The notes below the pieces were generated by a model that was not told the origin of the DNA, did no database searches, and was given only the letters and a program-made list of their open reading frames with translations. Below are positions 24,631 to 33,951 of a stretch of DNA of 64,000 bases, piece by piece. Every line of letters begins with the position of its first letter. Position 1 is the stretch's first letter. Position numbers and translations under genes: made by a program. The stretch is from Clostridium paridis (lineage in GTDB: Bacteria; Bacillota; Clostridia; Clostridiales; Clostridiaceae), in assembly GCF_016765615.1 (NCBI RefSeq), contig NZ_JAESWA010000017.1:186001-250000 (forward strand), read 5' to 3'.

Positions 24631-25053
24631 TTATTGTCTTATGTCTCCATATTTATCTTTATTAATCCTAAAAATTAGAATCTCTAGAACAATTCCAACT
24701 ACTATTCCTACTCCATATGCTAATAAATCTAACCATGAAAATACATAGCCTAATATCAATCCACCTAATGTAGTTTGCCTAATCTTATCAATCCAATCTG
24801 CATGATATAGTTGACTAAATTCTATTATAAAACAGAAAGAAGTTGCTATTAATGTTGCAGTTTTCAGCTTTATTTTAATAAAAATAAATCCCACAATAAA
24901 AAAGATCATAAGAGCCCATAAAATATCTCCCAAGTATAAACTTTTAAATCTTCTTGTCATTAATCCTAAGAATACTACAATAATTATAATAGTACCGTAT
25001 AGAATTCTATTTCTCTTACATTCATTTTTTATTAAATTCATGAAATTCAACAT
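24631..25053 (-). CDS. DUF2809 family membrane protein
   Basis: A 140-residue protein with four membrane helices. It carries the DUF2809 pattern: GLMTRRFKSLYLGDILWAL (about 30-48), FIIEFSQLYHADWIDKIRQTTLGGLILGYVFSW (about 76-108), and DLLAYGVGIVVG at the end. Function unknown. ATG at 25053 follows AAGGGAG. It overlaps the end of the lipoprotein gene by 32 bp, which suggests translational coupling. Confidence 0.8.
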   Translation of the reverse strand: MLNFMNLIKNECKRNRILYGTIIIIVVFLGLMTRRFKSLYLGDILWALMIFFIVGFIFIKIKLKTATLIATSFCFIIEFSQLYHADWIDKIRQTTLGGLILGYVFSWLDLLAYGVGIVVGIVLEILIFRINKDKYGDIRQ

Positions 25054-25660
25054 CAAGTATACTCCCTTGTTCCCCTAAATTGCTTTGCAACTCATTTTTT
25101 TCATTCAAAATATTAAACTGCTGAACTTCAGATAAAGAATCTAATATTACTATATATCCATCTTCACTTGATACATTTTCTCTTACATCCTGCCCACTTG
25201 CAAACTTAATGTCTATCTTACTAATTTGGACTGGAATTTTTATATCTTGCTTTGGATCCCATTTAGAATTATTAAAAGTTCCAAATAATATAGTACTTTT
25301 ATCAAGTATACATTTATTAATACTAAAGCAATTACTTATAGGCGTTTCTCCGCTAGTCCATCTAGTGACATTAAATTTATCATCAATAATAAATAAATTA
25401 GTAGACCTATGTCCATCACCAGAATATTTTTCTGCTAATACTAGATAATTATTTTTATAAGTCTTTGTATTATAAACTTTTAATTCTCCATTACTTTTAG
25501 CATCTAATTTAAAATAAAAATTTGATATTGCCTCTTTTATTAATTCCTCTTTACTTTTAAAATTTGTATTTCCTTTTGTAGTATATAAATTTTTTGCTCC
25601 ACAACTTACTAATGTTATACAAATTAGTACTGGCAGTATTGTCTGTATAAACTTTTTCAA
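25022..25660 (-). CDS. Putative lipoprotein, unknown function
   Basis: A 212-residue protein starting with a lipoprotein signal peptide: basic KKF, hydrophobic core and lipobox LVSC (Cys20), so it is predicted to be lipid-anchored on the outer face of the membrane. No known domain was recognised in the mature part; YLVLAEKYSGDGHRSTNLFIIDDKFNV suggests beta-strand content. The start is TTG at 25660 after GGGGG. Its end overlaps the DUF2809 gene. Confidence 0.65.
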   Translation of the reverse strand: MKKFIQTILPVLICITLVSCGAKNLYTTKGNTNFKSKEELIKEAISNFYFKLDAKSNGELKVYNTKTYKNNYLVLAEKYSGDGHRSTNLFIIDDKFNVTRWTSGETPISNCFSINKCILDKSTILFGTFNNSKWDPKQDIKIPVQISKIDIKFASGQDVRENVSSEDGYIVILDSLSEVQQFNILNEKNELQSNLGEQGSILDVEFHEFNKK

Positions 25661-25718
25661 CTTAACTACCCCCTAATTCTAATTTCATTAGTATCTATAT
25701 ACCATTTAATTATTGTCT

Positions 25719-26588
25719 TTATTTTAAATTTAAATACGAAAATTCCTCTAAACAATTACTAATAGCTTCTTGTGTATCTGGAAAGCTTATGTCAATATTA
25801 TTTAGCTTTTTATTTGATATCCTTAAATCTCTTTTGCAGTCTTTATATCTATCTGCATCTTTTATCAATGTATCTTCTACTCTATTACTTAATGCCATCT
25901 GTTCTATAATAAACTTTCCTATATCATAAGTACTTAAGCTATTTTCACTTCCTGCATTATATATTCCACCTGGAATATTAATAATTTTACTGAAGTTTTG
26001 AATTAAATCATAAACATAAGTAATACCTCTATACTCATTTGCAGGTAAACTTATGCTTTCATTTGTAATTGCAGCTTTTACGATATTCCATATTATATTT
26101 GAATTAACCTTCTTTTTTCTCTCTGGCAAGCTAAAAAGCCATGTTAATCTTAAAATTACTGCATCATCTACTATTTTCTCTATAAGATTTTCTGCTTCAA
26201 TCTTATGTTTTCCATAAACAGTATTTGGCATGGCTATGCATTCTTCACTATAAGGTCCGCTTTGAATATTTCCGTTATATACTTGGTCAGAACTTAGATA
26301 TATTAGTTTTGACTTTGATACATGACAGCCTTTAGCTACATTTATTGAGCCTTCTACATTAACTTTATAAGATAGTTCTGGATTTCTCTCACAAAGCCCC
26401 GTATCAGATATAGCTGCAGCATGTACTACATAATCAGGATTTATATATTTTATTTGTTCTATGCTTTCTTCTTTTGTTATATCTAAATTCTTCTTGTTTA
26501 AGGAAACTATATCAAACTCATTTTTATAATATTCAATAAATCTTGAAGCAAAAAATCCCTCTGCTCCTGTAACTAATATTTTTTTCAT
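25719..26588 (-). CDS. NAD-dependent sugar epimerase/reductase, RmlD-like SDR
   Basis: A 289-residue extended short-chain dehydrogenase. The N-terminal nucleotide-binding motif is GAEGFFAS (8-15; the third glycine of GxxGxxG is Ala14), the catalytic region has LSSDQVY (Ser99/100) and YGKHK (Tyr125, Lys129), and VYDLIQNFSKIINI follows. It resembles dTDP-4-dehydrorhamnose reductases but no other rhamnose genes are nearby, so the substrate is unknown. ATG after GGAGGAAT. Confidence 0.8.
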   Translation of the reverse strand: MKKILVTGAEGFFASRFIEYYKNEFDIVSLNKKNLDITKEESIEQIKYINPDYVVHAAAISDTGLCERNPELSYKVNVEGSINVAKGCHVSKSKLIYLSSDQVYNGNIQSGPYSEECIAMPNTVYGKHKIEAENLIEKIVDDAVILRLTWLFSLPERKKKVNSNIIWNIVKAAITNESISLPANEYRGITYVYDLIQNFSKIINIPGGIYNAGSENSLSTYDIGKFIIEQMALSNRVEDTLIKDADRYKDCKRDLRISNKKLNNIDISFPDTQEAISNCLEEFSYLNLK

Positions 26589-26635
26589 TTATGTCATTCC
26601 TCCCGACAGTTATTTTTCTCTACATTTGATATTTT

Positions 26636-27046
26636 CTACTTACTTCCACTTTCTAATGCATTTTCTATAGACTTTAATATTACTTTGCTGCTAACAGTTG
26701 CACCTGATACAGTGTCTACCTTTACCTTCTGTTCCTTAAGAACCTTGTCCACCAAAACTTCTGCAGGCTTTCCTCTATCATACTTATGTTTTACAAGGTC
26801 AATCTTAGTTATTTTATGATCCTTCACCGTTACCTTTACATCTGCCGCTACCCATAAAGTTTCTGTGCTTCCTTCATAGGTTCCATCTGGAACTTTTGTA
26901 AGATCTACCTCTGAAATTATTATATCATTAACCTGCTTTTGATAGGTTTTTAAATCCATATATGACTTAATACCTTTTACCCCAAAGTAGATTGCTATTA
27001 TAGCTGCAATTGCTATTATTGACACTATTATTTTTCTTTTACTCAT
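26636..27046 (-). CDS. FMN-binding domain protein, membrane-anchored
   Basis: A 136-residue protein with one N-terminal helix (5-24) and an extracytoplasmic FMN-binding domain (PF04205-like): VPDGTYEGSTE (about 52-62), VTVKDHKITKIDLVKHK, and DTVSGATVSS (111-120). The SGATxS motif is where ApbE attaches flavin covalently in RnfG/NqrC-type proteins, so this protein probably carries extracytosolic covalent flavin. ATG at 27046 with GGGGAGAG upstream; a start 15 bp earlier is unlikely. Possible electron carrier for an extracellular reductase; partner unknown. Confidence 0.85.
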   Translation of the reverse strand: MSKRKIIVSIIAIAAIIAIYFGVKGIKSYMDLKTYQKQVNDIIISEVDLTKVPDGTYEGSTETLWVAADVKVTVKDHKITKIDLVKHKYDRGKPAEVLVDKVLKEQKVKVDTVSGATVSSKVILKSIENALESGSK

Positions 27047-27143
27047 TCTATCTCTCCCCATTAATTATTACGATACTTATCTTTATTATAATATAAATTA
27101 TGAATTATTTACCAGTTAAGTTGTGTTAAAAATAAGACGCTTG

Positions 27144-27932
27144 CTATATAAATATGTTTGAAATTATTCCCCCCACTAATCTTGCTACATCTGTTTTTAT
27201 ACGAGTTGAATTATTAGGAATGTAATAAGTACAATCCTTACTTAACCATCCATTCTCTTTCCAATACAAATAATCTAAATTATCTTCTTTACTATATTTC
27301 TGCCAATTTTTTTGCTGTATTTTAAATATCATAAGAGAATAAAATGTGGGAATTAATTTCTCAATTATATAAAGAGAATCAAAGAAATTTTTAGCTATTG
27401 CTTTGATATCATTACTATATTCTAATTCAACTTTCTCCTTATCCATTAGTGTACCAGTTCTAAAGTTTCTTTTTGTAGATATATTAAAACCCCAACTTTG
27501 AATAGCTGCGCTTATCGTTCTTATAGCATGGCTAGTTGCCCCTCCGCCTGAAGTTGTAATAATAATTGATTTCTTTCCTGAAAATGCAGGTCTATGACAA
27601 ATAAAGGCCATCCGGTCTATAAAATTTTTCATTGTTCCATTAACATCTTCAACATAAACTGGACTTGCAAATATAACACCATCTGCCTTAATCATCTTAT
27701 CTCTTATATTAAGCAACCCATCTTTTAGTGGACAATATGCCTCACCCTTATTAAAGCAAATTCTGCATCCCCTACATAATTGCAATTCATAATCAAATAA
27801 ATTTATCCACTCAATATCTAAATTTACACTTAGATTCTTAGCGTATTGTACTGTTTCATTTTCTATAGATTTTACAATGGTCGCTGTATTGCCATTTTTT
27901 CTGGCGCTACTTATTATTACAACTATCCTCAA
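27144..27932 (-). CDS. Flavodoxin-like NAD(P)H-dependent FMN reductase
   Basis: A 262-residue protein. The first 160 residues form a flavodoxin-like fold: ISSARKNGNTATIV (8-21, FMN phosphate loop), a CRGCRICFNKGEAYCPLKD cysteine cluster (about 53-71) typical of Isf-type iron-sulfur flavoproteins, and ASPVYVEDVNGTMKNFIDR (about 90-108). The C-terminal 100 residues are specific to a clostridial subgroup. TTG start after AGAGGTGAG. It lies 54 bp downstream of the homocysteine methyltransferase gene. Substrate unknown. Confidence 0.8.
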   Translation of the reverse strand: MRIVVIISSARKNGNTATIVKSIENETVQYAKNLSVNLDIEWINLFDYELQLCRGCRICFNKGEAYCPLKDGLLNIRDKMIKADGVIFASPVYVEDVNGTMKNFIDRMAFICHRPAFSGKKSIIITTSGGGATSHAIRTISAAIQSWGFNISTKRNFRTGTLMDKEKVELEYSNDIKAIAKNFFDSLYIIEKLIPTFYSLMIFKIQQKNWQKYSKEDNLDYLYWKENGWLSKDCTYYIPNNSTRIKTDVARLVGGIISNIFI

Positions 27933-27986
27933 AATTATCTCACCTCTATTTTGGGAAAATATATCTGATAATTTTATGTTAATAAA

Positions 27987-28952
27987 TTACATCCATTTCT
28001 TTATTTTTCTAGCAAATTCCTCTATATGCCTATTATCCGTTCCACAGCATCCACCAATAATTTTTATTTTATCTTTATTATGAAGCTTTTCTATACTTAA
28101 TGTTAAATCTATTGGAGAATCTGATTTTATTGTAGTTAGGTTATCTAGCTCTTCAGGTTCAAGAGGAGATGCATTTGCTTGAATACCTAAGAAACGTTCT
28201 TTAACAAGATTTGTCCTATTTGCATCTTCTAACAAGGCTTCACTAAGTATATTAGGGTGTACACAATTAACCATATATCCAAGTGGTTTTCTATCTGTTG
28301 CTAAATCAATAGCACTAATAGCATCATTAATAGTTGTTCCATCTAATAATGCCCCATTTCTTCTTATCATAAAGCTAATAATATAAGGTATATTTGTGCT
28401 TTCCATTGCTTTTGCCATCCCAGTCGCCTCAAAAATTTCTGGCATTATACCTGCAAACAAATAATCAACTTTTGATGACTCAAACTCTTTTGCTTGCCAA
28501 TGATGAAATCTATAACTTTCTTCTTCTGATAGTGCTTCTTCATAATTGTATGCATCACCTTTGCACCCCATTAGCCCTCCGATATATATTTTATTTTTAT
28601 GCGAAGGATACTTTTCTCTAATGTCTTTTAGAAAATCAACATTATCCTTTATAACATTTTTATCATAATAAGATGAATTTGATATTCTCGTCTTATTAGC
28701 TCTTCTGGTGGGTGTCATAAGCATAATTGGTAACTCATATTTCTCTGAAGTCTCTATATACTCCATATATATATTTCTAAGAACAGTGGCTTTTTTATCA
28801 TTATAAATTAACCCTGCATGCATGATTTCTTCATTTAGTTTAATATTGTATTCTTTCTTTAATCTCTCAACAATAGCCCCTTCAGTAAGTATATATTTAT
28901 ATTTATAAAAAGATGAAAGAAATGTATTATGATTACTTATTTCATTATTCAT
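27987..28952 (-). CDS. Homocysteine S-methyltransferase family protein
   Basis: A 321-residue TIM-barrel methyltransferase of the Zn-dependent betaine/S-methylmethionine-homocysteine type. Zinc ligands are Cys in YMVNCVHP and the pair in IIGGCCGT (Cys302-303); other family segments are IGGLMGCKGDAYNYEEALS and GNALLDGTT-like RRNGALLDGTTI. It probably moves a methyl group from S-methylmethionine or a similar donor to homocysteine. ATG after GGGGGC. Followed by the flavodoxin-like reductase gene. Confidence 0.85.
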   Translation of the reverse strand: MNNEISNHNTFLSSFYKYKYILTEGAIVERLKKEYNIKLNEEIMHAGLIYNDKKATVLRNIYMEYIETSEKYELPIMLMTPTRRANKTRISNSSYYDKNVIKDNVDFLKDIREKYPSHKNKIYIGGLMGCKGDAYNYEEALSEEESYRFHHWQAKEFESSKVDYLFAGIMPEIFEATGMAKAMESTNIPYIISFMIRRNGALLDGTTINDAISAIDLATDRKPLGYMVNCVHPNILSEALLEDANRTNLVKERFLGIQANASPLEPEELDNLTTIKSDSPIDLTLSIEKLHNKDKIKIIGGCCGTDNRHIEEFARKIKKWM

Positions 28953-29050
28953 ATTTTTCGCCCCCTAAAATATGTATAAATATAGCCTATGTTAATTCAC
29001 ATGTAAATATATTACTATAATACTATATTATGAAAATCATTAACAGTAAA

Positions 29051-29076
29051 AAAGTCTAGCATAAAAGCTAGACTTT
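29051..29076 (-). terminator. Terminator of the glucan phosphorylase gene
   Basis: Stem AAAGTCTAGC / GCTAGACTTT with a 6-nt loop, T-rich beyond on the minus strand. Confidence 0.85.
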
Positions 29077-29081
29077 AACAT

Positions 29082-30710
29082 TTATTTTTGATACATTAGT
29101 TCATAGTATTCTTTAAGCATTCTCTCTACAGAAAAATATTTCTTAGTACTATTAATGCTGGCTACCATCATATTAATCCATTTTTCTCTATTATCATAAT
29201 AAGTAGGAATAACCTTTTCAAGTAAAACCTTATATAAAGCATCTTTGTCATGCTCATCTAGTTCTTTAAAATCCTCACTCTCAAAGCCATCTCCAAACTG
29301 CCAACCATTAACACCATCTTCACAGGCTTCTGGCCACCATCCATCCAATATTGAACAATTAATTACTCCATTCATTGCTGCCTTCATACCAGAAGTTCCG
29401 CTTGCTTCTAATGGTCTCCTTGGATTATTAAGCCATATATCAGAACCTCTAGTTAGCATTTTACCTATAGTCATGTCGTAATTTTCTAGAAATACCACAG
29501 AATTTGGATAAATCTTTGACATTTTAACTATATTCTCTACTATTTCTTTACCCGTATCATCTAATGGATGTGCTTTACCTGAGAAGACAATTTGTATCTT
29601 CCCTGCTTTTAATAATGGCTCAATTATTTCTTTATCAGAAAAAATCAAGTTACTTCTTTTATATGGTGCTGCTCTCCTTGAGAATCCAATTAGTAACTTA
29701 TCCTTATCTAATTTAACTCCATTTCTTTCATATACAAATTCTATTAACGCTTCTTTATTAAACATATGCGCATTCCATATATTATTTTTGCTATCTTCAT
29801 CTATATTAAAATCTTCTGCTGCCTTAAGCATTCTCTCATCTACCCAAGTCTTTAAATGAATAGCGTTTGTTATTCCGATTATATCTGATTTTCCTTCTAC
29901 ATTCTTCCACATCTTATTTGCTGTGTCTTTGTGAAGCTGAGCTACTCCATTAGATATTTTTGATAGTCTTAATCCTCCTACTGTCATATTAAAAGGTGAA
30001 CCACCAATCTCTATTAATTGTTCTATAGTTAATCCACAGTTAGCACCCATATACATTAATCTATCTATATAATGAGATTCATTTCCTTGAATTATAGGTG
30101 TATGTGTTGTAAATACTATCTCTTCTTTTGTCTTTTTTAGTGCATCCTTAAAAGTTAGTCCACGATCCATTTTCTCTCTTATTAATTCAAATCCAGCAAA
30201 AAGTGCATGTCCCTCATTAAAATGATATATATCTGTTTCTATTCCTAAAGCCCTTAAGGCTTTAACTCCACCTATTCCTAGCACCATCTCTTGTGCTATT
30301 CTTTCTTCACCAAACCAGCCATATAGTTGTCCTGTTATCCACGCATCTTCATTCTCTGGTAAATCAGTATCTAATAAATATATAGGTGCATTATCATATT
30401 TATCAACTAACCACACCTTACATACAACATCTCTTTGGCGTATTTTCACAGTAACTTTAACTCCAGTATCCTTCAAAAAATCATACTTATAATTATGATA
30501 AGCATCATAAGGTTTATTATCGGCTCCTATAACCTGATCCGAATACCCTTGTTTCCAATTGATTCCTATCCCAGCAATAGGGTAATTATATTCTTTTGCT
30601 CCCTTTAAATAATCTCCAGCAAGAATACCTAATCCCCCTGCATAGGTTCTCATTTCAGTATCTAGAGCATATTCCATACAAAAATATGCAACACTAGGCA
30701 ATTTCTTCAT
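29082..30710 (-). CDS. glgP: Alpha-glucan (glycogen/maltodextrin) phosphorylase
   Basis: PLP-dependent GT35 enzyme releasing glucose-1-phosphate from alpha-1,4-glucans. The 542-residue protein belongs to the short phosphorylase group (YFCMEYALD and YAGGLGILAGDYLKGAKE at the start). The PLP lysine lies in SGTSGMKAAMNG near residue 430, and FSGKAHPLDDTGKEIV precedes it. ATG at 30710 after GAGAGGTGG is better than an in-frame TTG 18 bp earlier. Glycogen use often supports sporulation and survival in clostridia. Monocistronic. Confidence 0.93.
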   Translation of the reverse strand: MKKLPSVAYFCMEYALDTEMRTYAGGLGILAGDYLKGAKEYNYPIAGIGINWKQGYSDQVIGADNKPYDAYHNYKYDFLKDTGVKVTVKIRQRDVVCKVWLVDKYDNAPIYLLDTDLPENEDAWITGQLYGWFGEERIAQEMVLGIGGVKALRALGIETDIYHFNEGHALFAGFELIREKMDRGLTFKDALKKTKEEIVFTTHTPIIQGNESHYIDRLMYMGANCGLTIEQLIEIGGSPFNMTVGGLRLSKISNGVAQLHKDTANKMWKNVEGKSDIIGITNAIHLKTWVDERMLKAAEDFNIDEDSKNNIWNAHMFNKEALIEFVYERNGVKLDKDKLLIGFSRRAAPYKRSNLIFSDKEIIEPLLKAGKIQIVFSGKAHPLDDTGKEIVENIVKMSKIYPNSVVFLENYDMTIGKMLTRGSDIWLNNPRRPLEASGTSGMKAAMNGVINCSILDGWWPEACEDGVNGWQFGDGFESEDFKELDEHDKDALYKVLLEKVIPTYYDNREKWINMMVASINSTKKYFSVERMLKEYYELMYQK

Positions 30711-30899
30711 AAAATAACCACCTCTCAAAACTATGAAATAATATTATATTGTTATGAATAAGCTTACCCCTTTACAATTGTTTCTACAGCCATATTATAA
30801 CATGTTATTTTATAAGCTAAATCATTTTTTTCCTTTATATATTAATTTTGTAAGTTCCCACAAAATTAAGTGTATTGCGTTGTAATTAAAGCATAAAAA

Positions 30900-30923
30900 A
30901 GTAGACCTAAGAATAGGTCTACT
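30900..30923 (-). terminator. Terminator of the MCP-hemerythrin operon
   Basis: Stem AGTAGACCTA / TAGGTCTACT with loop AGAA; minus-strand T5 follows. Confidence 0.9.
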
Positions 30924-30931
30924 AAAATTAA

Positions 30932-31486
30932 CTAAAGATATTTTGCCTCCAAGCTTTCTAAAATATGTATATATAGTTTACTAACTTCATCTTCTATAGC
31001 TTTATTTTCAAAATCTTCGCATTCCTTATTTATTTGTTCTAATGATTCTTTTGATAATTTCCTTTGAGCAAATGTATATACTGTATTATCTTCCTTTTCA
31101 ATGTGTCTTGTTAGCAAGTGAGTATAGGATATTGCATTAGCAATTACATCTAGTTTGCTCTCCTCATCACCAGCTTTAACCCTATCTAAAGCAAGCTCTA
31201 GTTCTCTCATATGTAGCCTTCCTAAGTCATGTTCTACGAGCATACCTTGATTAACTAATTTATCAGCTACTCCTCCAATTTCACTTACCATTCTATTGAA
31301 AAGAATCTTTTCCTCTTTACCATGATGATGATTATCAGCGTAATTTCTTACAAAATCAATTATCTTAGAAAAGTCGTCATATGATATGTCCTCACCTTGT
31401 AAAATTCTAAAGCAAACCCTTCTAACTACAACAAGCATTCTTTTAATATATTTATGTTCATCTACCATTAAACTAATTGCATCCAT
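30932..31486 (-). CDS. Hemerythrin-domain protein
   Basis: A 184-residue four-helix protein that probably binds O2 at a non-heme diiron site. Candidate iron ligands are His12 in DEHKYIKR, NHHHGKEEKILF (about 52-63), MLVEHDLGRLH (about 82-92) and TRHIEKEDNTVY (about 125-136), the spacing of single-domain bacterial hemerythrins. ATG after GGAGGTTAACT. It directly follows the soluble MCP gene (10 bp apart), so the two are co-transcribed; the pair could act as an oxygen sensor and signalling unit. Oxygen storage or delivery to flavodiiron proteins is an alternative. Confidence 0.88.
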   Translation of the reverse strand: MDAISLMVDEHKYIKRMLVVVRRVCFRILQGEDISYDDFSKIIDFVRNYADNHHHGKEEKILFNRMVSEIGGVADKLVNQGMLVEHDLGRLHMRELELALDRVKAGDEESKLDVIANAISYTHLLTRHIEKEDNTVYTFAQRKLSKESLEQINKECEDFENKAIEDEVSKLYIHILESLEAKYL

Positions 31487-31496
31487 AGTTAACCTC

Positions 31497-32453
31497 CTAA
31501 ATATTTTTTATTTTTAAACCGTAGAACCCTACCTTTTCCTTTGTTTCTGCTAGTTGTTTATCAACTATACTAGCTTCGTTTATATGGTCAATAATTGTAT
31601 CTGCTGTTACTTTAAGTATCTCATCTACATCACTTATCTCTGAGCTCATATTTTCTATATGCTTCTTTTGAACTATTAATGTTTCCATTACTTCTTTAAC
31701 TTCACTATCCACCTTTGTAACTGCAATTAAGCTTTCTTCAATTTTGTTTACAGCTTTTTCTGATGCCTTTACTCCCATCTCTATCGCTTCATTTGATTTA
31801 TTTGAGTTATCTAGCACTATTCTCGTTTCAGCTTCAATGCTCTCAATTAAGCTTGAAATATCTGTAATACTTGTTTTCGTCATTTCAGCTAACTTTCTTA
31901 CTTCACCCGCAACAACTGCAAACCCTTTTCCTTGTTCTCCTGCTCTAGCTGCTTCTATTGCTGCATTTAATGCTAACAAATTCGTTTGTGTAGCTATACT
32001 TGTAATTAGGCCTACTACCTCATTTACTTTTCCAAACTTAACAACTAGCTCATTTATACTCTCCATGCTCTTTCTATTTTCAAATTCAAGAGATTTAATT
32101 ATCTTAGCCATTTCCTCAATAGTTTGCTTACCTTCATTAGATTTATTCACTGTATCTTTAGTAAGCGTATCGAGATTTTTGCTTTCCAAATATAATTTAT
32201 CAGTTGATTCATTAGTTGTAACTGTTAGATTGGATATTCTATTCATATGTATTTTAATATCACTTGCAAGTTCTGCAAGTCCATCATGTTGTTTATTTAC
32301 TATATGATGTTGATCCACAGTCTTTGAAATTAGATTATTAACTGAATCTATAAATTCAATCGCTTCTTCATTTATCTTTGTTTCATTTTTTATTGTATCT
32401 TGTTCTTTAGCTAGATATACTGGTTCAGTATTTCTCTTTTTAAAATTTAACAT
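31497..32453 (-). CDS. Soluble methyl-accepting chemotaxis protein
   Basis: A 318-residue transducer without any membrane segment. The highly conserved hairpin tip is [43 protein letters not shown] (about 155-200), flanked by long coiled coils. There is no recognisable N-terminal ligand domain; residues 1-60 are short and charged. ATG after GGAGGCAACGA. First gene of a two-gene operon with hemerythrin, suggesting that hemerythrin provides the oxygen input in trans. A CRP/FNR-like element lies about 65-85 bp upstream. Confidence 0.9.
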   Translation of the reverse strand: MLNFKKRNTEPVYLAKEQDTIKNETKINEEAIEFIDSVNNLISKTVDQHHIVNKQHDGLAELASDIKIHMNRISNLTVTTNESTDKLYLESKNLDTLTKDTVNKSNEGKQTIEEMAKIIKSLEFENRKSMESINELVVKFGKVNEVVGLITSIATQTNLLALNAAIEAARAGEQGKGFAVVAGEVRKLAEMTKTSITDISSLIESIEAETRIVLDNSNKSNEAIEMGVKASEKAVNKIEESLIAVTKVDSEVKEVMETLIVQKKHIENMSSEISDVDEILKVTADTIIDHINEASIVDKQLAETKEKVGFYGLKIKNI

Positions 32454-32515
32454 TCGTTGCCTCCAAATACCTAAATCTTATTTATATAAATTAATTATAA
32501 ATTCTTAAGGTCATG

Positions 32516-32537
32516 AATTAATATGATTCATATCACA
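32516..32537 (-). promoter_or_regulatory. CRP/FNR-like site upstream of the MCP gene
   Basis: On the minus strand TGTGA-TATGAA-TCATA then TTAATT; 20/22 identical to the site upstream of the GGDEF-EAL gene at 20213-20234. The core also fits TGAT-N4-ATCA of FNR-type regulators. Confidence 0.5.
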
Positions 32538-32573
32538 CTTTAGTTTAATAATAACAAATTTTTCTTATTTAAT

Positions 32574-32591
32574 ATGTAACCATAGTTACAT
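32574..32591. promoter_or_regulatory. Perfect palindrome ATGTAAC-N4-GTTACAT
   Basis: A 7-bp inverted repeat with a 4-bp gap, 5 bp before a TTGACT hexamer and about 100 bp before the second rubredoxin-reductase-like gene. Such palindromes are typical of dimeric winged-helix regulators; the protein is not known. Confidence 0.5.
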
Positions 32592-32691
32592 AACCTTGAC
32601 TAGATATTCTATATTTTTCTAATTATTATGCATAATCTCTATATAAAAATTGGAATACTATAGTAGATTTCTTAAATAAGAGGTGATTTCC

Positions 32692-33930
32692 TTGAAAGAA
32701 AAAATTGTTATAGTCGGTTGTGGTGCTGCTTCAGTCTCAGCTATTAAAGCAATACGCTCTATTGATTCTAATAATGAGATCCATGTATACAGTGATGAAG
32801 CTTATTTCCCATATTATCGTCCCAAAATATCTAAAAAACTCTTAGATAACTTAAATGAAGATGAAATATTAATACAAAAAAAAGATTGGTATGAAAATAA
32901 TAATGTAGAGCTTCATTTAAATTCAAAAGTAATAAAATTATCTCCGGAGAATGATGAAATCATTCTTAATAATGAAAATACTGTTTCTTATTCAAAATTA
33001 CTCTTGGCTACTGGTGCAGATAACATAATACCTAAAGTTCGAGGAATACATAAATTAGGGGTGTTTACATTAAGAAACCTAAATAATGCATATAAAATCA
33101 TCGATTTTATTAAAAAAAGTGACTCCATTTTATTAATTGGAGGTGGAATTCAAAACCTTGAAATGTCTACTGCTTTAAGTAATTTCGGAAAAAAAGTTAC
33201 AATTCTTGAACTTGCCCCTAGACTAATGCCTAGGCAGCTTGACATATTTGCTTCAGAAAAACTTAAGAGAACTTTGGAGAACAATGGTGTTAATGTTATG
33301 CTTTCAACTGAAATAGATGAAATACTTGGAGAAGATAGAGTCAAAGGATATGTAACAAAATCAGGGATAAAGGCCTATTGTGATATGGTGATTTACTCAA
33401 TTGGAATTTTACCTAATATAGACATTATTCAAAATACAAATATAAAAATAAATAAAGGCATTATAGTTAATGAGAAAATGCAAACTTCTTTTGGCAATAT
33501 ATACGCTGCTGGCGATATTTGTGAATATAATAATAGGATTTACGGACTTTGGGATATTTCCACTAAACAAGGGAAGGTTGCTGGACTTAACATATGTAAT
33601 GAAAATACAGTATTTCAGCTCCCTATTCCAATAACTTCCCTAGATACATTTAATATGTCTTTATATTCAATTGGAGATGTAGAAGAAAAATCTGATAGTC
33701 TTATCTTAGTTGAGACTGATGCTAGCAAAAATAGATACTATAAAGTTCTTCTTCAAAATAATCATATTACTGGAGCTATAATTATTGGCGACCTTAAGAC
33801 CTTTTTAACCATAAAAAAATTTATTGAAAATGATATAGAAGTTGAACTTAATAAATTTAATAATATTTCAGTTCATGAGCTTATTGATATAATTAAAAAT
33901 AGAATAAATAGTAAAATACCTGCATTGTAA
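32692..33930 (+). CDS. NADH:rubredoxin reductase-like flavoprotein (2)
   Basis: A 412-residue paralog of the 22065-23282 product (about half identical by eye, same length and segments). FAD site GCGAAS (9-14), NADH site LLIGGGIQNLEM (about 147-158), YAAGDI motif near 271, and PYYRPKISKKLLDNL near 40-54. It starts with TTG at 32692 after AGAGGTG; the leader GTGATTTCC is almost the same as in the paralog. It is encoded alone, divergent from the MCP-hemerythrin operon. Probable alternative electron feeder for rubredoxin or similar acceptors. Confidence 0.85.
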   Translation: MKEKIVIVGCGAASVSAIKAIRSIDSNNEIHVYSDEAYFPYYRPKISKKLLDNLNEDEILIQKKDWYENNNVELHLNSKVIKLSPENDEIILNNENTVSYSKLLLATGADNIIPKVRGIHKLGVFTLRNLNNAYKIIDFIKKSDSILLIGGGIQNLEMSTALSNFGKKVTILELAPRLMPRQLDIFASEKLKRTLENNGVNVMLSTEIDEILGEDRVKGYVTKSGIKAYCDMVIYSIGILPNIDIIQNTNIKINKGIIVNEKMQTSFGNIYAAGDICEYNNRIYGLWDISTKQGKVAGLNICNENTVFQLPIPITSLDTFNMSLYSIGDVEEKSDSLILVETDASKNRYYKVLLQNNHITGAIIIGDLKTFLTIKKFIENDIEVELNKFNNISVHELIDIIKNRINSKIPAL

Positions 33931-33946
33931 ACATATGCAGGTATTT
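33914..33946. terminator. Bidirectional terminator overlapping a stop codon
   Basis: Stem AAATACCTGCA / TGCAGGTATTT. The stop codon of the reductase gene (33928-33930) lies in its loop, and the Rieske gene ends 6 bp beyond on the other strand. Confidence 0.85.
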
Positions 33947-33951
33947 GTATT

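Noticed and set aside
31744-32307. 187-codon plus-strand ORF opposite the MCP gene
   Set aside because: It is a frame shadow of the MCP signalling domain, low complexity in Ser/Phe/Leu, without ribosome site.
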